64,000 nt of DNA from UBA2336 sp964419145 (GCA_964419145.1 CAYQOM010000001.1:744001-808000); one strand, 5' to 3'; shown: positions 43,022-52,337, counted from the stretch's first letter. The notes: generated by a model not told the origin, from the sequence alone. Program-made: numbers and translations.

Positions 43022-43720
43022 TTAATTCACCTTCTTCTGCTTCTCCTTATGCAGTTCAATCACCTTCTTAATCTGTTCGGCTGCTACGGCTACCGAATCC
43101 TGGCTCTTTTTGTTCAGTTCAATTTTGGTGAGCAAACTCAGGTGTTCAAGCTTGTTTACTTCAAGCGATTTTTCCAGTTGCACTTTTTCCTTTTCGTTGT
43201 TCTCCAACCGGATGGTCAAGTTTCGGTTTTCGGTGGTTAGCCGTTGTTGCTGCCGCTCTACCGCTTGCAAGGCTTTCAGTGATTCATCTACATCTACCTG
43301 AATTTTATCGCGGTAAAATCGAACTCCAAACTCATAGATAATTCGCTCCAATTCCTTGTTCACTTTCTCTGCTTCATCTGTGCTGCTCCATTCCGATGGC
43401 TTCAAACCAATCCACGCCAACGTGGTTTTATCCCGTTCTTTTGTAGTAGCGTAAATAGGGCTTTTGTACGATGTACCGCCTAACACGGTTTCGGTTAACG
43501 TAATCGGGCTGGCACCAAATTTCATTTTCGAAAACGACTTCAGGTATTTGCTGAAGGCGCCTGTAACTTCATCCTGTGTTCCCTCCAACTCAACGGCAAA
43601 GCCTTCCACATTTTCTCCTTTAATGCGTGACGTTTCGTTGATTACCTTTACAGTCTGACCAAAGGCGCAGTATGTAAGGCTTACAAAAAGTAGAATGACA
43701 AACTTTTTCGGGGCTTTCAT
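43022..43720 (-). CDS. Secreted coiled-coil protein
   Basis: 232 residues. Signal peptide to about residue 21 (CAFGQ). The first half is a small globular part (SRIKGENVEGFAVELEGTQDEV, then TLAWIGLKPSEW). The second half (about 140-230) is a long coiled coil rich in Glu, Leu and Gln (VERQQQRLTTENRNLTIRLE). It probably lies in the periplasm or at the surface. No family is recognised. It diverges from the epimerase gene with 40 bases between them. Confidence 0.72.
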   Translation of the reverse strand: MKAPKKFVILLFVSLTYCAFGQTVKVINETSRIKGENVEGFAVELEGTQDEVTGAFSKYLKSFSKMKFGASPITLTETVLGGTSYKSPIYATTKERDKTTLAWIGLKPSEWSSTDEAEKVNKELERIIYEFGVRFYRDKIQVDVDESLKALQAVERQQQRLTTENRNLTIRLENNEKEKVQLEKSLEVNKLEHLSLLTKIELNKKSQDSVAVAAEQIKKVIELHKEKQKKVN

Positions 43721-43760
43721 GTTGTTCTTTTATTAATCGTGTAAAACTAACGCAACAAAA

Positions 43761-44687
43761 TTGATTCCAAAAAGAGTATTGATTACCGGGGCCTCGGGCC
43801 TTATCGGATCGAAGCTTACTGAAATGCTTGTAGCCGAAGGCTTTCAGGTTGTTCACCTGGGCCGATCGAAAAAGGAAGGGACAATTCCTTCTTTTACGTG
43901 GGATGTAAACCGTGGCGTAATGGACGCAGAGGCACTTAAAGATGTGGATGCCATTATTCACCTGGCGGGTGCCGGTATTGCCGATAAACCGTGGACGGAA
44001 AAGCGCAAACAGGAAATTCGCGATAGCCGAACCCGATCCACACGTTTACTTTTTGATCAACTGAAAAAGGGAAATCATGCCGTCAAGACNNNNNNNNNNT
44101 TCGTTTCAGCCTCAGCCATTGGATACTACGGCTTTGAAGGAGGAGAAACGGTGTTTGCAGAAGACAGCAAACCGGGTTCTGATTTTCTGGCCTCGGTGGT
44201 GAAAGATTGGGAAGCGGAGATCGACCCTATTCAGGAGTTGAATATTCGAACCGTGAAAATCAGAATCGGTATTGTGCTGAGCGAGCAGGGCGGAGCGCTG
44301 AAGGAAATGGCAAATCCGGTACGATGGGGTGTAGGCGCACCGCTTGGTTCAGGTAAGCAGTATATGAGTTGGATACACATTGGCGACCTGTGCCGCATGT
44401 TCGTGTATGCCTTGAAGCATGATCATTTGCAAGGTGCTTATAATGGCGTAGGGCCATCATGGGTTAGCAATAAGGAGCTAACCCAGGCCATTGCCAGAGC
44501 CTTGAAGAAACCGTTATGGCTTCCTCCTGTTCCTGGCTTTGTACTGAAGCTAATGTTAGGTGAAATGGCCGACCTGGTGCTGAAAGGAAGTAAAGTTACC
44601 GGTGAGAAAATTGCACAGGCCGGATTTACCTATCACTATCCGGATTTGGATGGAGCGCTGATCAACTTGCTGAGCGATCCAACATAG
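43761..44687 (+). CDS. TIGR01777-family NAD(P)-dependent epimerase (SDR39U1-like)
   Basis: The likely start is TTG 43761 (reads MIPKRVLITGASGLIGSKL), with no in-frame ATG nearby that keeps the Rossmann motif. About 308 residues as given. The dinucleotide loop is GASGLIGSKL. Next come the segment DVDAIIHLAGAGIADKPWTEKRKQEI and the catalytic region FVSASAIGYYGFEGGE, and then NGVGPSWVSNKELTQAIAR. Ten N at 44090-44099 fall just before the catalytic segment, so about three residues are unknown and the true gap size is not certain. The family is of uncertain substrate. Confidence 0.85.
   Translation: MIPKRVLITGASGLIGSKLTEMLVAEGFQVVHLGRSKKEGTIPSFTWDVNRGVMDAEALKDVDAIIHLAGAGIADKPWTEKRKQEIRDSRTRSTRLLFDQLKKGNHAVKXXXXFVSASAIGYYGFEGGETVFAEDSKPGSDFLASVVKDWEAEIDPIQELNIRTVKIRIGIVLSEQGGALKEMANPVRWGVGAPLGSGKQYMSWIHIGDLCRMFVYALKHDHLQGAYNGVGPSWVSNKELTQAIARALKKPLWLPPVPGFVLKLMLGEMADLVLKGSKVTGEKIAQAGFTYHYPDLDGALINLLSDPT
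44090..44099. other. Assembly gap (ten N)
   Basis: A run of ten undetermined bases inside the epimerase gene. The reading frame is kept across the gap if the count is right. Confidence 0.99.
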
Positions 44688-44765
44688 CAGATCAAATCTT
44701 TTTCAAATCATACTCGTATATTTCGGATACGCGGCAGATTAATCATGCCGTTGAAATTTTTTTAT

Positions 44766-45527
44766 ATGAAAAGCAAAAAGAGTAGTAAGCGAAAAGCTGA
44801 TCCCGAATTGATTCAACAAGCGATTGAAGAAGAACACCGCATTCGCAAAGCCTTTAAAGATAAAGACTGGGCCGAGATAAAAGGTGCCAACAGTTGGATG
44901 ATCTTTAAGGTGATGAGCGAGTTTGTGGAGGGCATGGAGAAACTGGCGAAGATTGGCCCATGTGTTACCATTTTTGGTTCGGCACGCACAAAGCCTGGCA
45001 ATGCCTACTACAAAACCGCTGAAGAAATTGCATATCAACTTGTACAGCATGGGTATGGCGTAATTACGGGTGGAGGTCCGGGTATTATGGAGGCCGGTAA
45101 CAAAGGCGCGCATCGTGCCGGAGGAAAATCCGTTGGGTTGAATATTTTTCTTCCGTTTGAACAGAAAGGAAATGTTTATATCGATCCTGATAAACTCATT
45201 ACGTTCGATTACTTTTTTGTTCGTAAAGTGATGTTTGTAAAATATTCACAGGGTTTTATTGTTATGCCGGGTGGATTCGGAACGTTAGATGAATTGACAG
45301 AAGCGTTAACGCTGATCCAGACCAAAAAAATCGGGCGGTTCCCGATTGTGATGGTGGGTAAAAAATTCTGGCAGGGTTGGATGAAGTGGGTAAAAGATGT
45401 ATTGATTGAAGAAGGCATGATCAGTCCGGAAGATCTTGACTTGTTTAGTTTAGTGGATACACCTGAGGAGGCTGTGAAGGCAATCGATGATTTCTATTCG
45501 AAGTATTTGCTGGCTCCGAACTTTTAA
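44766..45527 (+). CDS. LOG-family protein (TIGR00730, cytokinin-activating enzyme type)
   Basis: ATG 44766 (MKSKKSSKRKADPEL) is likely; an ATG at 44745 adds seven hydrophobic residues. About 253 residues. The Rossmann motifs GGGPGIMEAGNKGAHRAGG and MPGGFGTLDELTE are the hallmark of LOG phosphoribohydrolases, which release adenine-type bases from nucleoside monophosphates. Bacteroidota members are longer at the N-terminus, as here. A housekeeping role in nucleotide clean-up is more likely than hormone synthesis (inference). Confidence 0.88.
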   Translation: MKSKKSSKRKADPELIQQAIEEEHRIRKAFKDKDWAEIKGANSWMIFKVMSEFVEGMEKLAKIGPCVTIFGSARTKPGNAYYKTAEEIAYQLVQHGYGVITGGGPGIMEAGNKGAHRAGGKSVGLNIFLPFEQKGNVYIDPDKLITFDYFFVRKVMFVKYSQGFIVMPGGFGTLDELTEALTLIQTKKIGRFPIVMVGKKFWQGWMKWVKDVLIEEGMISPEDLDLFSLVDTPEEAVKAIDDFYSKYLLAPNF

Positions 45528-45570
45528 ACACAGTGTGCTCTGTGGTTAACAGATAGAAAATTACTAGCTC

Positions 45571-46536
45571 ATGCTTACACGAAATCTGCCTTTACTCATT
45601 TCAATAGTAGCGCTCATCATTGTGCTTGGCTTTGTGCGCTATTACCGCAACCATTTGAATGAGCTTGTGCAGCAGAGCCAGCAAGATGCAAGTATTCAGG
45701 ATGGAACACTTTCACCCAGTGAATTTAATGGATCTATTCCGCAATACTATGCCATTTCTTACGACCTGCCACCTAACTTAAATTTTGCAGGCGAACATGT
45801 TCCCATCGAAATTCCTGATGTGCTTGAGCGTTTAGATCGCGAATTGCAAATAAACATTTACTTGCACAGCAGCACCATATTTCTGATCAAGCGCGCCAAC
45901 CGCTGGCTCCCGCAGATGGAAGAAATCCTGCGCAAACACAGTATCCCGGACGATTTCAAATACCTGCCCTTGATTGAATCCGGATTATTAAATGATATTT
46001 CTCCCAAAGAAGCCGTTGGGTTCTGGCAGATATTGAAAACTTCTGGAAGAGAGTTGGGTCTTGAAATTGACAAGGAAGTTGATGAACGTTACGATCCGTT
46101 GAAAGCAACCGAAGCAGCGTGTAAATACCTGAACAATGCGTATAGAAAATTCGGTAACTGGACATTGGTAGCCGCATCTTACAACCGCGGCATAGCGGGT
46201 GTTGGTCGGGCGCTTGAAAAGCAGCAGGTAGATAATTTCTATGACTTGCATTTGGTTGAAGAAACTTCGCGTTACGTGTTCCGGATAATAGCCATTAAGG
46301 AAATAGTTGAAAACCCGGTGAAGTATGGATTCAACATCAATCCAAAACATTTGTATCAACCAGAAAAGCTTCGGTATGTGGAAGTGAAAGAGACCATCCC
46401 AAACCTTATCGATTTTTCCAAACAACAAGGAGTTAACTATAAATTACTGAAACGCTACAATCCGTGGTTGCGGGATGACCGGCTAACGGTAAAGCGGGGT
46501 AAGGTTTACCAGGTTGCGCTTCCGGTATCTAACTAA
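45571..46536 (+). CDS. Membrane-anchored lytic transglycosylase
   Basis: 321 residues. One N-terminal helix (about 5-24) anchors it in the inner membrane. The SLT domain has the catalytic Glu136 in YLPLIESGLL, then AVGFWQILKTSGRELGLEI, ATEAACKYLNNAY and VAASYNRGIAGVGRA. It cleaves the glycan of peptidoglycan between MurNAc and GlcNAc with anhydro-sugar formation. The C-terminal region (about 270-321) could be a degenerate LysM-like wall-binding module. The gene is part of a same-strand run (44766-47309). Confidence 0.88.
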   Translation: MLTRNLPLLISIVALIIVLGFVRYYRNHLNELVQQSQQDASIQDGTLSPSEFNGSIPQYYAISYDLPPNLNFAGEHVPIEIPDVLERLDRELQINIYLHSSTIFLIKRANRWLPQMEEILRKHSIPDDFKYLPLIESGLLNDISPKEAVGFWQILKTSGRELGLEIDKEVDERYDPLKATEAACKYLNNAYRKFGNWTLVAASYNRGIAGVGRALEKQQVDNFYDLHLVEETSRYVFRIIAIKEIVENPVKYGFNINPKHLYQPEKLRYVEVKETIPNLIDFSKQQGVNYKLLKRYNPWLRDDRLTVKRGKVYQVALPVSN

Positions 46537-46547
46537 ATGTTTACGAA

Positions 46548-47309
46548 ATGCGTCCTTACATTCTGGCAGAAACAAATTGGAAACACATTAAGGATGCCTC
46601 AGTTAAGGTAGCCATTCTTCCGTGGGGAGCGTGTGAGGCGCATAACTATCATTTACCTTACGCTACGGATATTATTGAGTCGGAGCACATAGCTGCTGAG
46701 TCGGCACGACTGGCATGGGAGCAAGGCGCAAAAATAATTGTGTTGCCCACAGTACCATTCGGAGTAAACACGGGTCAGTTTGATGTTAAACTAGACATGA
46801 ACATGAATCCGTCAACCCAACTGCTGGTGCTCAACGATTTGGTTGAAGTACTAAACCGACAGGGCATTCATAAGCTTATCATCCTGAACAGTCATGGAGG
46901 AAATGATTTTAAACCCATGATCCGTGAATTGGGTTTGAAATTTCCAGCTATGTTTATTACTACCTGTAATTGGTTTCAGGCGCTTGATCAAGCGCATTTT
47001 TTTGAGAATAAAGATGATCATGCCGGTGAAATGGAAACCAGTTTGATGTTGTATCTACGCCCTGACTTGGTGCTGCCTTTGTCGGAAGCCGGTGATGGTA
47101 CTGCCAAAAAATTCAGATTCACGGCCATTCGTGAAGGTTGGGCCTGGTCTGAACGCAAATGGACGCAGGTAACGGCATCAACTGGTGTGGGAGATCCGCG
47201 CAAAGCAACGCGTGAAAAAGGAGAGCAGTACTTTAAGGCTGTAACAGAAAAGGTAGCGCAGTTTTTTGTTGAAGTGGCAAAAACAAAGTCTGAGGATTTT
47301 TACATGTAG
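46548..47309 (+). CDS. Creatininase-family amidohydrolase
   Basis: 253 residues. The metal-binding motifs of the family are visible: ILPWGACEAHNYHLPYATDI (Glu, His, Asp), IILNSHGGND, and the acidic DDHAGEMETSLML region. Members hydrolyse cyclic amides or formamides with two metals; known cases include creatininase and FAPy deformylase. The exact substrate cannot be told here. It starts 12 bases after the transglycosylase and may be co-transcribed, though the functions differ. Confidence 0.87.
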   Translation: MRPYILAETNWKHIKDASVKVAILPWGACEAHNYHLPYATDIIESEHIAAESARLAWEQGAKIIVLPTVPFGVNTGQFDVKLDMNMNPSTQLLVLNDLVEVLNRQGIHKLIILNSHGGNDFKPMIRELGLKFPAMFITTCNWFQALDQAHFFENKDDHAGEMETSLMLYLRPDLVLPLSEAGDGTAKKFRFTAIREGWAWSERKWTQVTASTGVGDPRKATREKGEQYFKAVTEKVAQFFVEVAKTKSEDFYM

Positions 47310-47313
47310 CTAT

Positions 47314-48405
47314 TTACCGCATCATGGTAATCGTTTCGCCTTCCAGGGTTTTATAAGCCTTCATCACATCAGCCGTAAGACAAGAATGAATGGGTAGCAC
47401 CGCTAACCAATCACCAACCTTCATATTTTCAGCTTGACTTTTTTCAGCGTGAATAATGCCGTGTTCCTGCGACAATGATTTGAGGTACATACCGGTTTCT
47501 TCGGTGCTCCATCCGCCATCCGTCAAGCGAACAACCTGACCAAACGTGTTGCCGTAAGGAAGTGAAAGGAAGTCTTTCGAAAAATGAACAGCACCACCGT
47601 GCACAATAACTTCCTTGCGTTCAGGATAGGTGGCTACTACCGGGCAAGCCATGGCCACGGCAATTTGTTCCAGTGTGCATGAGCCGATGACAACCTGCGT
47701 GAAATCGTAAAACACAAAATTACCCGGTCGTATTTCATCAATACCATTAAAGGTTTCGGCAACACTGCAGGTTGGGGTGTCGCCCAGTGAGAAGATTATT
47801 CCTGAATAGTTGCCGGAATATTTTTCTTTAAGCGATTTTGCTATGGCCAACGTATGTTGGTGAATGTTGAGGATAGCCTTTTTGTCGTTACGGATTTTAT
47901 AGCTGTGGCCATCGTGCGTCAGAAACCCCTTGAACGTTACATGCGGATAGGCTTCAATGCGGTTTAGTATGGCATCAAGCAGCGCAGCATTTTCCGGAGC
48001 AACACCGGTGCGGTGATACCCCGTGTCGATTTCAACAAATATGTTGATCGGGTGCAGGATTTCTTTTCCAAGGTGATCGACCGTTTCCGGAGAAACAACC
48101 AACAAGTTCAGCGTTATCTTTTCGGCCAACCGGTTAAGCCGGTCTTTCTCATGAACGTTAACGGGAAAAGCAACCGTAATGTCATGCCAGCCATCGTTGG
48201 CAAAGTATTCAGCCATCTTCACAGACGAGACCGTGATTTTCTCCACACCAACGGAGCGAAACCACCTGCCCACTTCATGCGACTGGTGGGTTTTAAAATG
48301 CGGCCGAAAGCTGATGTTGTTTGTGCGGGCCTTCGCTGCCATCATGGAGATGTTGGACAAGCATTTTTGTTTGTCGAGAAAGAGGGTTGGTTCATTTAAG
48401 GCCAT
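47314..48405 (-). CDS. D-threonine aldolase-like PLP enzyme (alanine-racemase N-terminal fold)
   Basis: 363 residues. The PLP-binding Lys38 lies in FRPHFKTHQS, followed by the fold III barrel (VEIDTGYHRTGVAPENA) and a C-terminal beta domain with metal-site residues (HGGAVHFSKDF, and near the end VLPIHSCLTADVM, with His and Cys). The DSD1/D-threonine aldolase family cleaves beta-hydroxy D-amino acids to glycine and an aldehyde, or deaminates D-serine, in the cytoplasm. Which of these it does cannot be settled from sequence. It follows a small membrane-protein gene with 9 bases between. Confidence 0.85.
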   Translation of the reverse strand: MALNEPTLFLDKQKCLSNISMMAAKARTNNISFRPHFKTHQSHEVGRWFRSVGVEKITVSSVKMAEYFANDGWHDITVAFPVNVHEKDRLNRLAEKITLNLLVVSPETVDHLGKEILHPINIFVEIDTGYHRTGVAPENAALLDAILNRIEAYPHVTFKGFLTHDGHSYKIRNDKKAILNIHQHTLAIAKSLKEKYSGNYSGIIFSLGDTPTCSVAETFNGIDEIRPGNFVFYDFTQVVIGSCTLEQIAVAMACPVVATYPERKEVIVHGGAVHFSKDFLSLPYGNTFGQVVRLTDGGWSTEETGMYLKSLSQEHGIIHAEKSQAENMKVGDWLAVLPIHSCLTADVMKAYKTLEGETITMMR

Positions 48406-48414
48406 TTATCTAAT

Positions 48415-48753
48415 TTATTTAACAACCTTTTTTGTAATGGGATGAAGTTCAGTAATGAATTTTGGATTGAGTACCATTTTCCAAACTGTGGCGGTTAAGG
48501 CAATAAAGTCTACAAAAATTGCAATTCCAGCTAAGTAAACAATTGTTGGTGTGAATTGAGTATTATTCAAAAGAATATAGAAGGATAAAATAAAAATGAG
48601 AACCATCATTAAAATTGATGTATAACCAATGAATAATCTTAATTTAAACCATAGTTTTTCGTGACACTTCCTTTGTTCGAAAGTTTCTCTCTCTTGTCGG
48701 AGTTGCTCAGTTAACAACTTATGTCGGTCAATATTTACTTTCCTTCCAATCAT
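48415..48753 (-). CDS. Small membrane protein overlapping a response-regulator gene
   Basis: 112 residues. A charged N-terminus (LLTEQLRQERETFEQRK) of about 40 residues precedes two hydrophobic helices (about 41-63 and 70-92). Its first 26 bases overlap the end of the upstream response-regulator gene. No family is recognised. The overlap makes joint translation likely, so it may belong to the same regulatory unit. Confidence 0.72.
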   Translation of the reverse strand: MIGRKVNIDRHKLLTEQLRQERETFEQRKCHEKLWFKLRLFIGYTSILMMVLIFILSFYILLNNTQFTPTIVYLAGIAIFVDFIALTATVWKMVLNPKFITELHPITKKVVK

Positions 48754-49387
48754 TGAAATGGCTAATCAATTCCGTTATGTTTTTTGCTTCAAGTTTACTA
48801 GTGATATTTTTACGGTGATTGTTTACCGTATGAATTGAAAGAGCCAGGATATTTGAAATTTCACTTGTTGTTCTTCCCTCTGATATTAATTTCATAATTT
48901 CTAACTCTCTTGGAGACAATGCATCGAATAAAAATTTGGAAGACTTACTTGGAGAAGTTTTGGAAATCCTTAGCCCTGAAATCAGAATTCGTTTCACTTC
49001 TTCTGGAAATACCTCAGCTCCCTTTGAGATAGTTATTATACCATCTATTAGTTCTTCTGGAGAAATACTTTTTATAAAGTAGCCACTTACCCCTAATTCG
49101 ATTGCTTTCTTAATTGTGCCATATTCTGCGTGCATAGTAAGCATAGCAACTTTAATTTGAGGAAACTTGGAGATTTTTGCAGCACACACCAATCCATTCA
49201 TTACTGGCATTTCAATATCAAGTAAAACTAAATCGACATTGTGACTTGAAATGAAATCTAGACACTCAACTCCATTACCGACTGCTCCGACAATTTTGAA
49301 TTTGTCTTTTGGAAGCCGATTTTCTAGGAGATTTTTAAGAGCGGTCCTAAATATAAGGTGGTCGTCTACAAGTAGGACATTAGTCAT
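48728..49387 (-). CDS. NarL/LuxR-family response regulator
   Basis: 219 residues. Receiver domain with the acidic pocket LLVDDHLIF and phospho-acceptor Asp57 (DLVLLDIEMPVMNG). The LuxR-type helix-turn-helix reads LSPRELEIMKLISEGRTTSEISNILALSIHTVNNHRKNI. No histidine kinase gene is adjacent, so it is an orphan or is served by a kinase elsewhere. Its upstream region carries a phased TAGCTA array. GC content is lower here than in the flanks. Confidence 0.88.
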   Translation of the reverse strand: MTNVLLVDDHLIFRTALKNLLENRLPKDKFKIVGAVGNGVECLDFISSHNVDLVLLDIEMPVMNGLVCAAKISKFPQIKVAMLTMHAEYGTIKKAIELGVSGYFIKSISPEELIDGIITISKGAEVFPEEVKRILISGLRISKTSPSKSSKFLFDALSPRELEIMKLISEGRTTSEISNILALSIHTVNNHRKNITSKLEAKNITELISHFNDWKESKY

Positions 49388-49405
49388 AAATAGCCATATT
49401 ATATA

Positions 49406-49440
49406 TAGCTACAAATATAGCTAATTATAGCTATATAGCA
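49406..49440. promoter_or_regulatory. Phased TAGCTA array upstream of the LuxR-type regulator
   Basis: TAGCTA occurs at 49406, 49418 and 49428, with TAGCA at 49436 and a TAGCCA at 49391 further toward the gene. Steps are 8-12 bases, near one helical turn. The stretch is strongly AT-rich and lies just upstream of the regulator's start, a plausible binding array for that regulator or another. Confidence 0.45.
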
Positions 49441-49489
49441 ATTGGCTATATTTTTGATTTTAATAAAATTTATTGGTTTTTGGCATTTC

Positions 49490-51343
49490 TTACCACCCAA
49501 TACCATAATCCTCTCCATGATTGCTCGACCCACCCCAGAAACTTCCATTTAGCCAGTCAAAGAAAATCGCGTTTATGGGTCCGCTCGTACGTTCACGATA
49601 GGATATGCGATAGCCCATTTGCCCGAGTTCTTTGCGAGACCACGGAGGCATTTGATTATTCAGTATCAAGGAGCCGGGTTGTTTTTCATGGTTGCCAAAG
49701 CTGGAGTACATCTGGTTGGTTAAAAAGCTTGGCGCCTCACATGCTTCCTGAACAGTCATGTTAAACTCTACCATGTTGAGAAAAAATTGAATGAGCAATT
49801 GATCCTGCTCATCACCGGCTTGTTTGGCAAATGAAATAAAGGGCTTGCCATCTTTCAACGCCATGCTGGGTGTTAGGGTAACACGCGGACGTTTGCCGGG
49901 CTCCACTACGTTAAACGGATTTTCTTTTTCATCCAACACAAAGCTTTGCATGCGCTGGCTCATGCCAATGCCTGTATTGCCTGCGATGCATGCGGGCACC
50001 CAACCGCCACTGGGTGTAACCGAAACCACCCAGCCTTCTTTGTCGGCAGTTTCAATGGATGTGGTGCCGGCAGCAAAATCTTCAAAATATTTTTCATTCA
50101 TGGGTGTATACAAATTGCTTTGTTGATTGCCCCAGTTTTTCAACAGGTCGTTGTACGGATTTACTTTTCCTTCAAACGGATATGGATCGCCCGGTCCGAT
50201 TTTCGGATTGTTGCGATCCGGGTTGATCAGCTTTGCGCGTTCTTTTGCATACTCTTTCGACAGCAGCCCTTTCATCGGTTCTTCTGGAGCAAAAGCTGGA
50301 TCGCCATAGTAAAAATCACGATCGGCAAAAGCCAGGTTCATGGATTGATACAGCGTATGAATGTATCGTGATGTATTGTATCCCATCGCCTTCAAATCGA
50401 AATTTTCCAGGATGTTCAGGGTTTGTAACATCACCGGGCCTTGCGTCCATTGCTGAAGTTTATACACCTCAATGCCTTTATAGGTAGTCATTAAGGGTTC
50501 TTCAATTTTTACCTTCCAGTTGGCTAGGTCTTGTTCGGTAATCAATCCGCCTTGCTCCTGGCAACCGCGTGCAAATTCTTTCGCGATGTCGCCTTTGTAA
50601 AAACGATCGTAGGCAGCGTAGATGGCATCTTTGCGCGACTTCCCTTTCTTCAAGGCCTGTTGTTCAGCATCAACCATTTTCTTCAAGGTCTCCAATAAAT
50701 CTCTTTGCACAAATATTTCTCCCGCATAAGGTGCTTCACGCTCTTCACCCAAATGCGTGAGGAATACTTTTTTGGAATACGGCCATTCTTTGATTCTGTT
50801 TTTTTCGCGTTCAATCGAGTTGGCAGTTTGTGCTTCAATCGGGTACCCTTCTGCCATTTGCATCGCGGGAGCCAATACATCTTTTAAACTCATGGTGCCA
50901 TATTCGGCCAGCATGGTGAGCAAGCCACCCGGTGTGCCGGGTGTAACCGCTGCCAGTGGGCCGTACTGTGGTGGATATTTCATGCCCTTATCTTTGAAAA
51001 ATTGTGAAGTTGCCCCGGTGGGTGCCACGCCCAATGCGTTGATGGCAATCACTTTTTTTGTTTTTGGGTTGTAGATGAGTGCCTGTGTTTCACCACCCCA
51101 ACTCAGTACATCCCACATGGTGCAGTTTGCGGCAAGAATGGCGCAGGCAGCATCTACAGCATTACCCCCTTTACTGAAAATCATCGCTCCGGCTGTAGCC
51201 GATAAGGGCTTACCGGTTACGGCCATCCAATGTCGGCCATGTAACGGAGGTTTTTGCGTGGTAACCGGGAAGGTATTGAACGATTGTGCCAAGGCTGCGA
51301 AGCTGAATAGCGAGGCCGTGATGATGAGGATATAATTCTTCAT
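49490..51343 (-). CDS. Gamma-glutamyltransferase-family hydrolase, acylase-like subgroup
   Basis: 617 residues with a signal peptide (1-19). The Ntn-hydrolase split site is at GTTSIETADKEG, with the nucleophile Thr kept but His of the usual TTH replaced by Ser. The glutathione-pocket NNQMDDF loop is absent (here GMSQRMQSFVLD). The C-terminal AGDEQDQLLIQFFLNM matches the GGD-x-Q subgroup rather than the GGSRI motif of true GGT. It is exported and may cleave an acyl or gamma-glutamyl amide. The gene ends normally near YGIGW. Confidence 0.85.
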   Translation of the reverse strand: MKNYILIITASLFSFAALAQSFNTFPVTTQKPPLHGRHWMAVTGKPLSATAGAMIFSKGGNAVDAACAILAANCTMWDVLSWGGETQALIYNPKTKKVIAINALGVAPTGATSQFFKDKGMKYPPQYGPLAAVTPGTPGGLLTMLAEYGTMSLKDVLAPAMQMAEGYPIEAQTANSIEREKNRIKEWPYSKKVFLTHLGEEREAPYAGEIFVQRDLLETLKKMVDAEQQALKKGKSRKDAIYAAYDRFYKGDIAKEFARGCQEQGGLITEQDLANWKVKIEEPLMTTYKGIEVYKLQQWTQGPVMLQTLNILENFDLKAMGYNTSRYIHTLYQSMNLAFADRDFYYGDPAFAPEEPMKGLLSKEYAKERAKLINPDRNNPKIGPGDPYPFEGKVNPYNDLLKNWGNQQSNLYTPMNEKYFEDFAAGTTSIETADKEGWVVSVTPSGGWVPACIAGNTGIGMSQRMQSFVLDEKENPFNVVEPGKRPRVTLTPSMALKDGKPFISFAKQAGDEQDQLLIQFFLNMVEFNMTVQEACEAPSFLTNQMYSSFGNHEKQPGSLILNNQMPPWSRKELGQMGYRISYRERTSGPINAIFFDWLNGSFWGGSSNHGEDYGIGW

Positions 51344-51509
51344 GGAGATTAGGTTTTCGCTTTCGTTAGTAACAATAAATTCGAAGCAAGGTTAAAGGTA
51401 GCGTTATTTGTTTTGTAAAACAGTAACTTTTGATGAGCAGTAAATTGATTTGTTCGTCCGGATGCAGTTGAATTTGAATTGTTACATTTGGCTTTTAGCA
51501 AGTCATTAT

Positions 51510-52325
51510 ATGCTTAATCAGATAAAAGAAGCAACAGAATTTCTTCGGAAGAAAATCACTTTAAAACCGGAAGTTGGAATAATTCTGGGCACCGGGTTGG
51601 GCGATCGGATGGTGGAAGAAATTGAAGAGCCAGTAGTGATCAACTACAATGCCATTCCTCACTTCCCCATTACAACGGTGGCCACACACAAGGGCCAGCT
51701 GATTTTTGGAAAAGTGTATGGAAAATTTGTGATGGCCATGCGCGGCCGCCTGCATTACTACGAAGGGTACACCATGCACCAGATTGCTTTGCCAATTCGT
51801 GTGATGCATATGCTGGGTGTTCAGTACCTGTTGGTGTCGAATGCTGCGGGCAATGTAAACCTGAATTGGCGTAAAGGTGAACTGATGTTGCTGGAAGATC
51901 ACATCAACCTGCAGCCGAACAATCCGTTGCGCGGTGAGAATTTTGAATTTTTTGGCGAGCGCTTTCCGGATATGAGTGAGCCTTATTCAAAAGAACTCAA
52001 CAAAAAATTGTTGCGTATTGCGAAGAAGGAAAAAATAAACCTCCATGCTGGAGTTTATGCCGCGGTACAAGGGCCAAGCCTGGAAACCCGTGCGGAGTAT
52101 CGTTACCTGAGAGCCATTGGAGCAGATGTTGTGGGCATGAGCACAGTACCTGAAATTCTGGTTGCGCGGCACATGGATTTAACGTGTTGTGCCATTTCTG
52201 TTTTAACCAACGACTGTGACCCTGATAACCTGCATCGGGTGGAATTGCAACAAATTGTTGATACCGCTGCCACATCAGAAAAAAATCTGGTGAAACTTTT
52301 TACAGGATTGATTGAGCAATTGTAA
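51510..52325 (+). CDS. Purine nucleoside phosphorylase, first copy
   Basis: ATG 51510 (MLNQIKEATEFLRKKI) aligns with the second copy; the upstream frame to 51450 is not needed. 271 residues. Family motifs are GIILGTGLGDRMVEEI (phosphate loop), HYYEGYTMHQI, LLVSNAAGNVNLNW, GVYAAVQGPSLETRAEYRYL and VVGMSTVPEI. It splits purine (deoxy)ribonucleosides with phosphate in salvage. Trimeric high-molecular-mass I type. Twelve bases separate it from a near-duplicate gene, so both are probably on one transcript. Confidence 0.92.
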   Translation: MLNQIKEATEFLRKKITLKPEVGIILGTGLGDRMVEEIEEPVVINYNAIPHFPITTVATHKGQLIFGKVYGKFVMAMRGRLHYYEGYTMHQIALPIRVMHMLGVQYLLVSNAAGNVNLNWRKGELMLLEDHINLQPNNPLRGENFEFFGERFPDMSEPYSKELNKKLLRIAKKEKINLHAGVYAAVQGPSLETRAEYRYLRAIGADVVGMSTVPEILVARHMDLTCCAISVLTNDCDPDNLHRVELQQIVDTAATSEKNLVKLFTGLIEQL

Positions 52326-52337
52326 CCTGAAAGAAAA

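Noticed and set aside
45533..45549. Small stem CACAG...CTGTG after the LOG-family gene
   Set aside because: Five base pairs are too few to count as a terminator.
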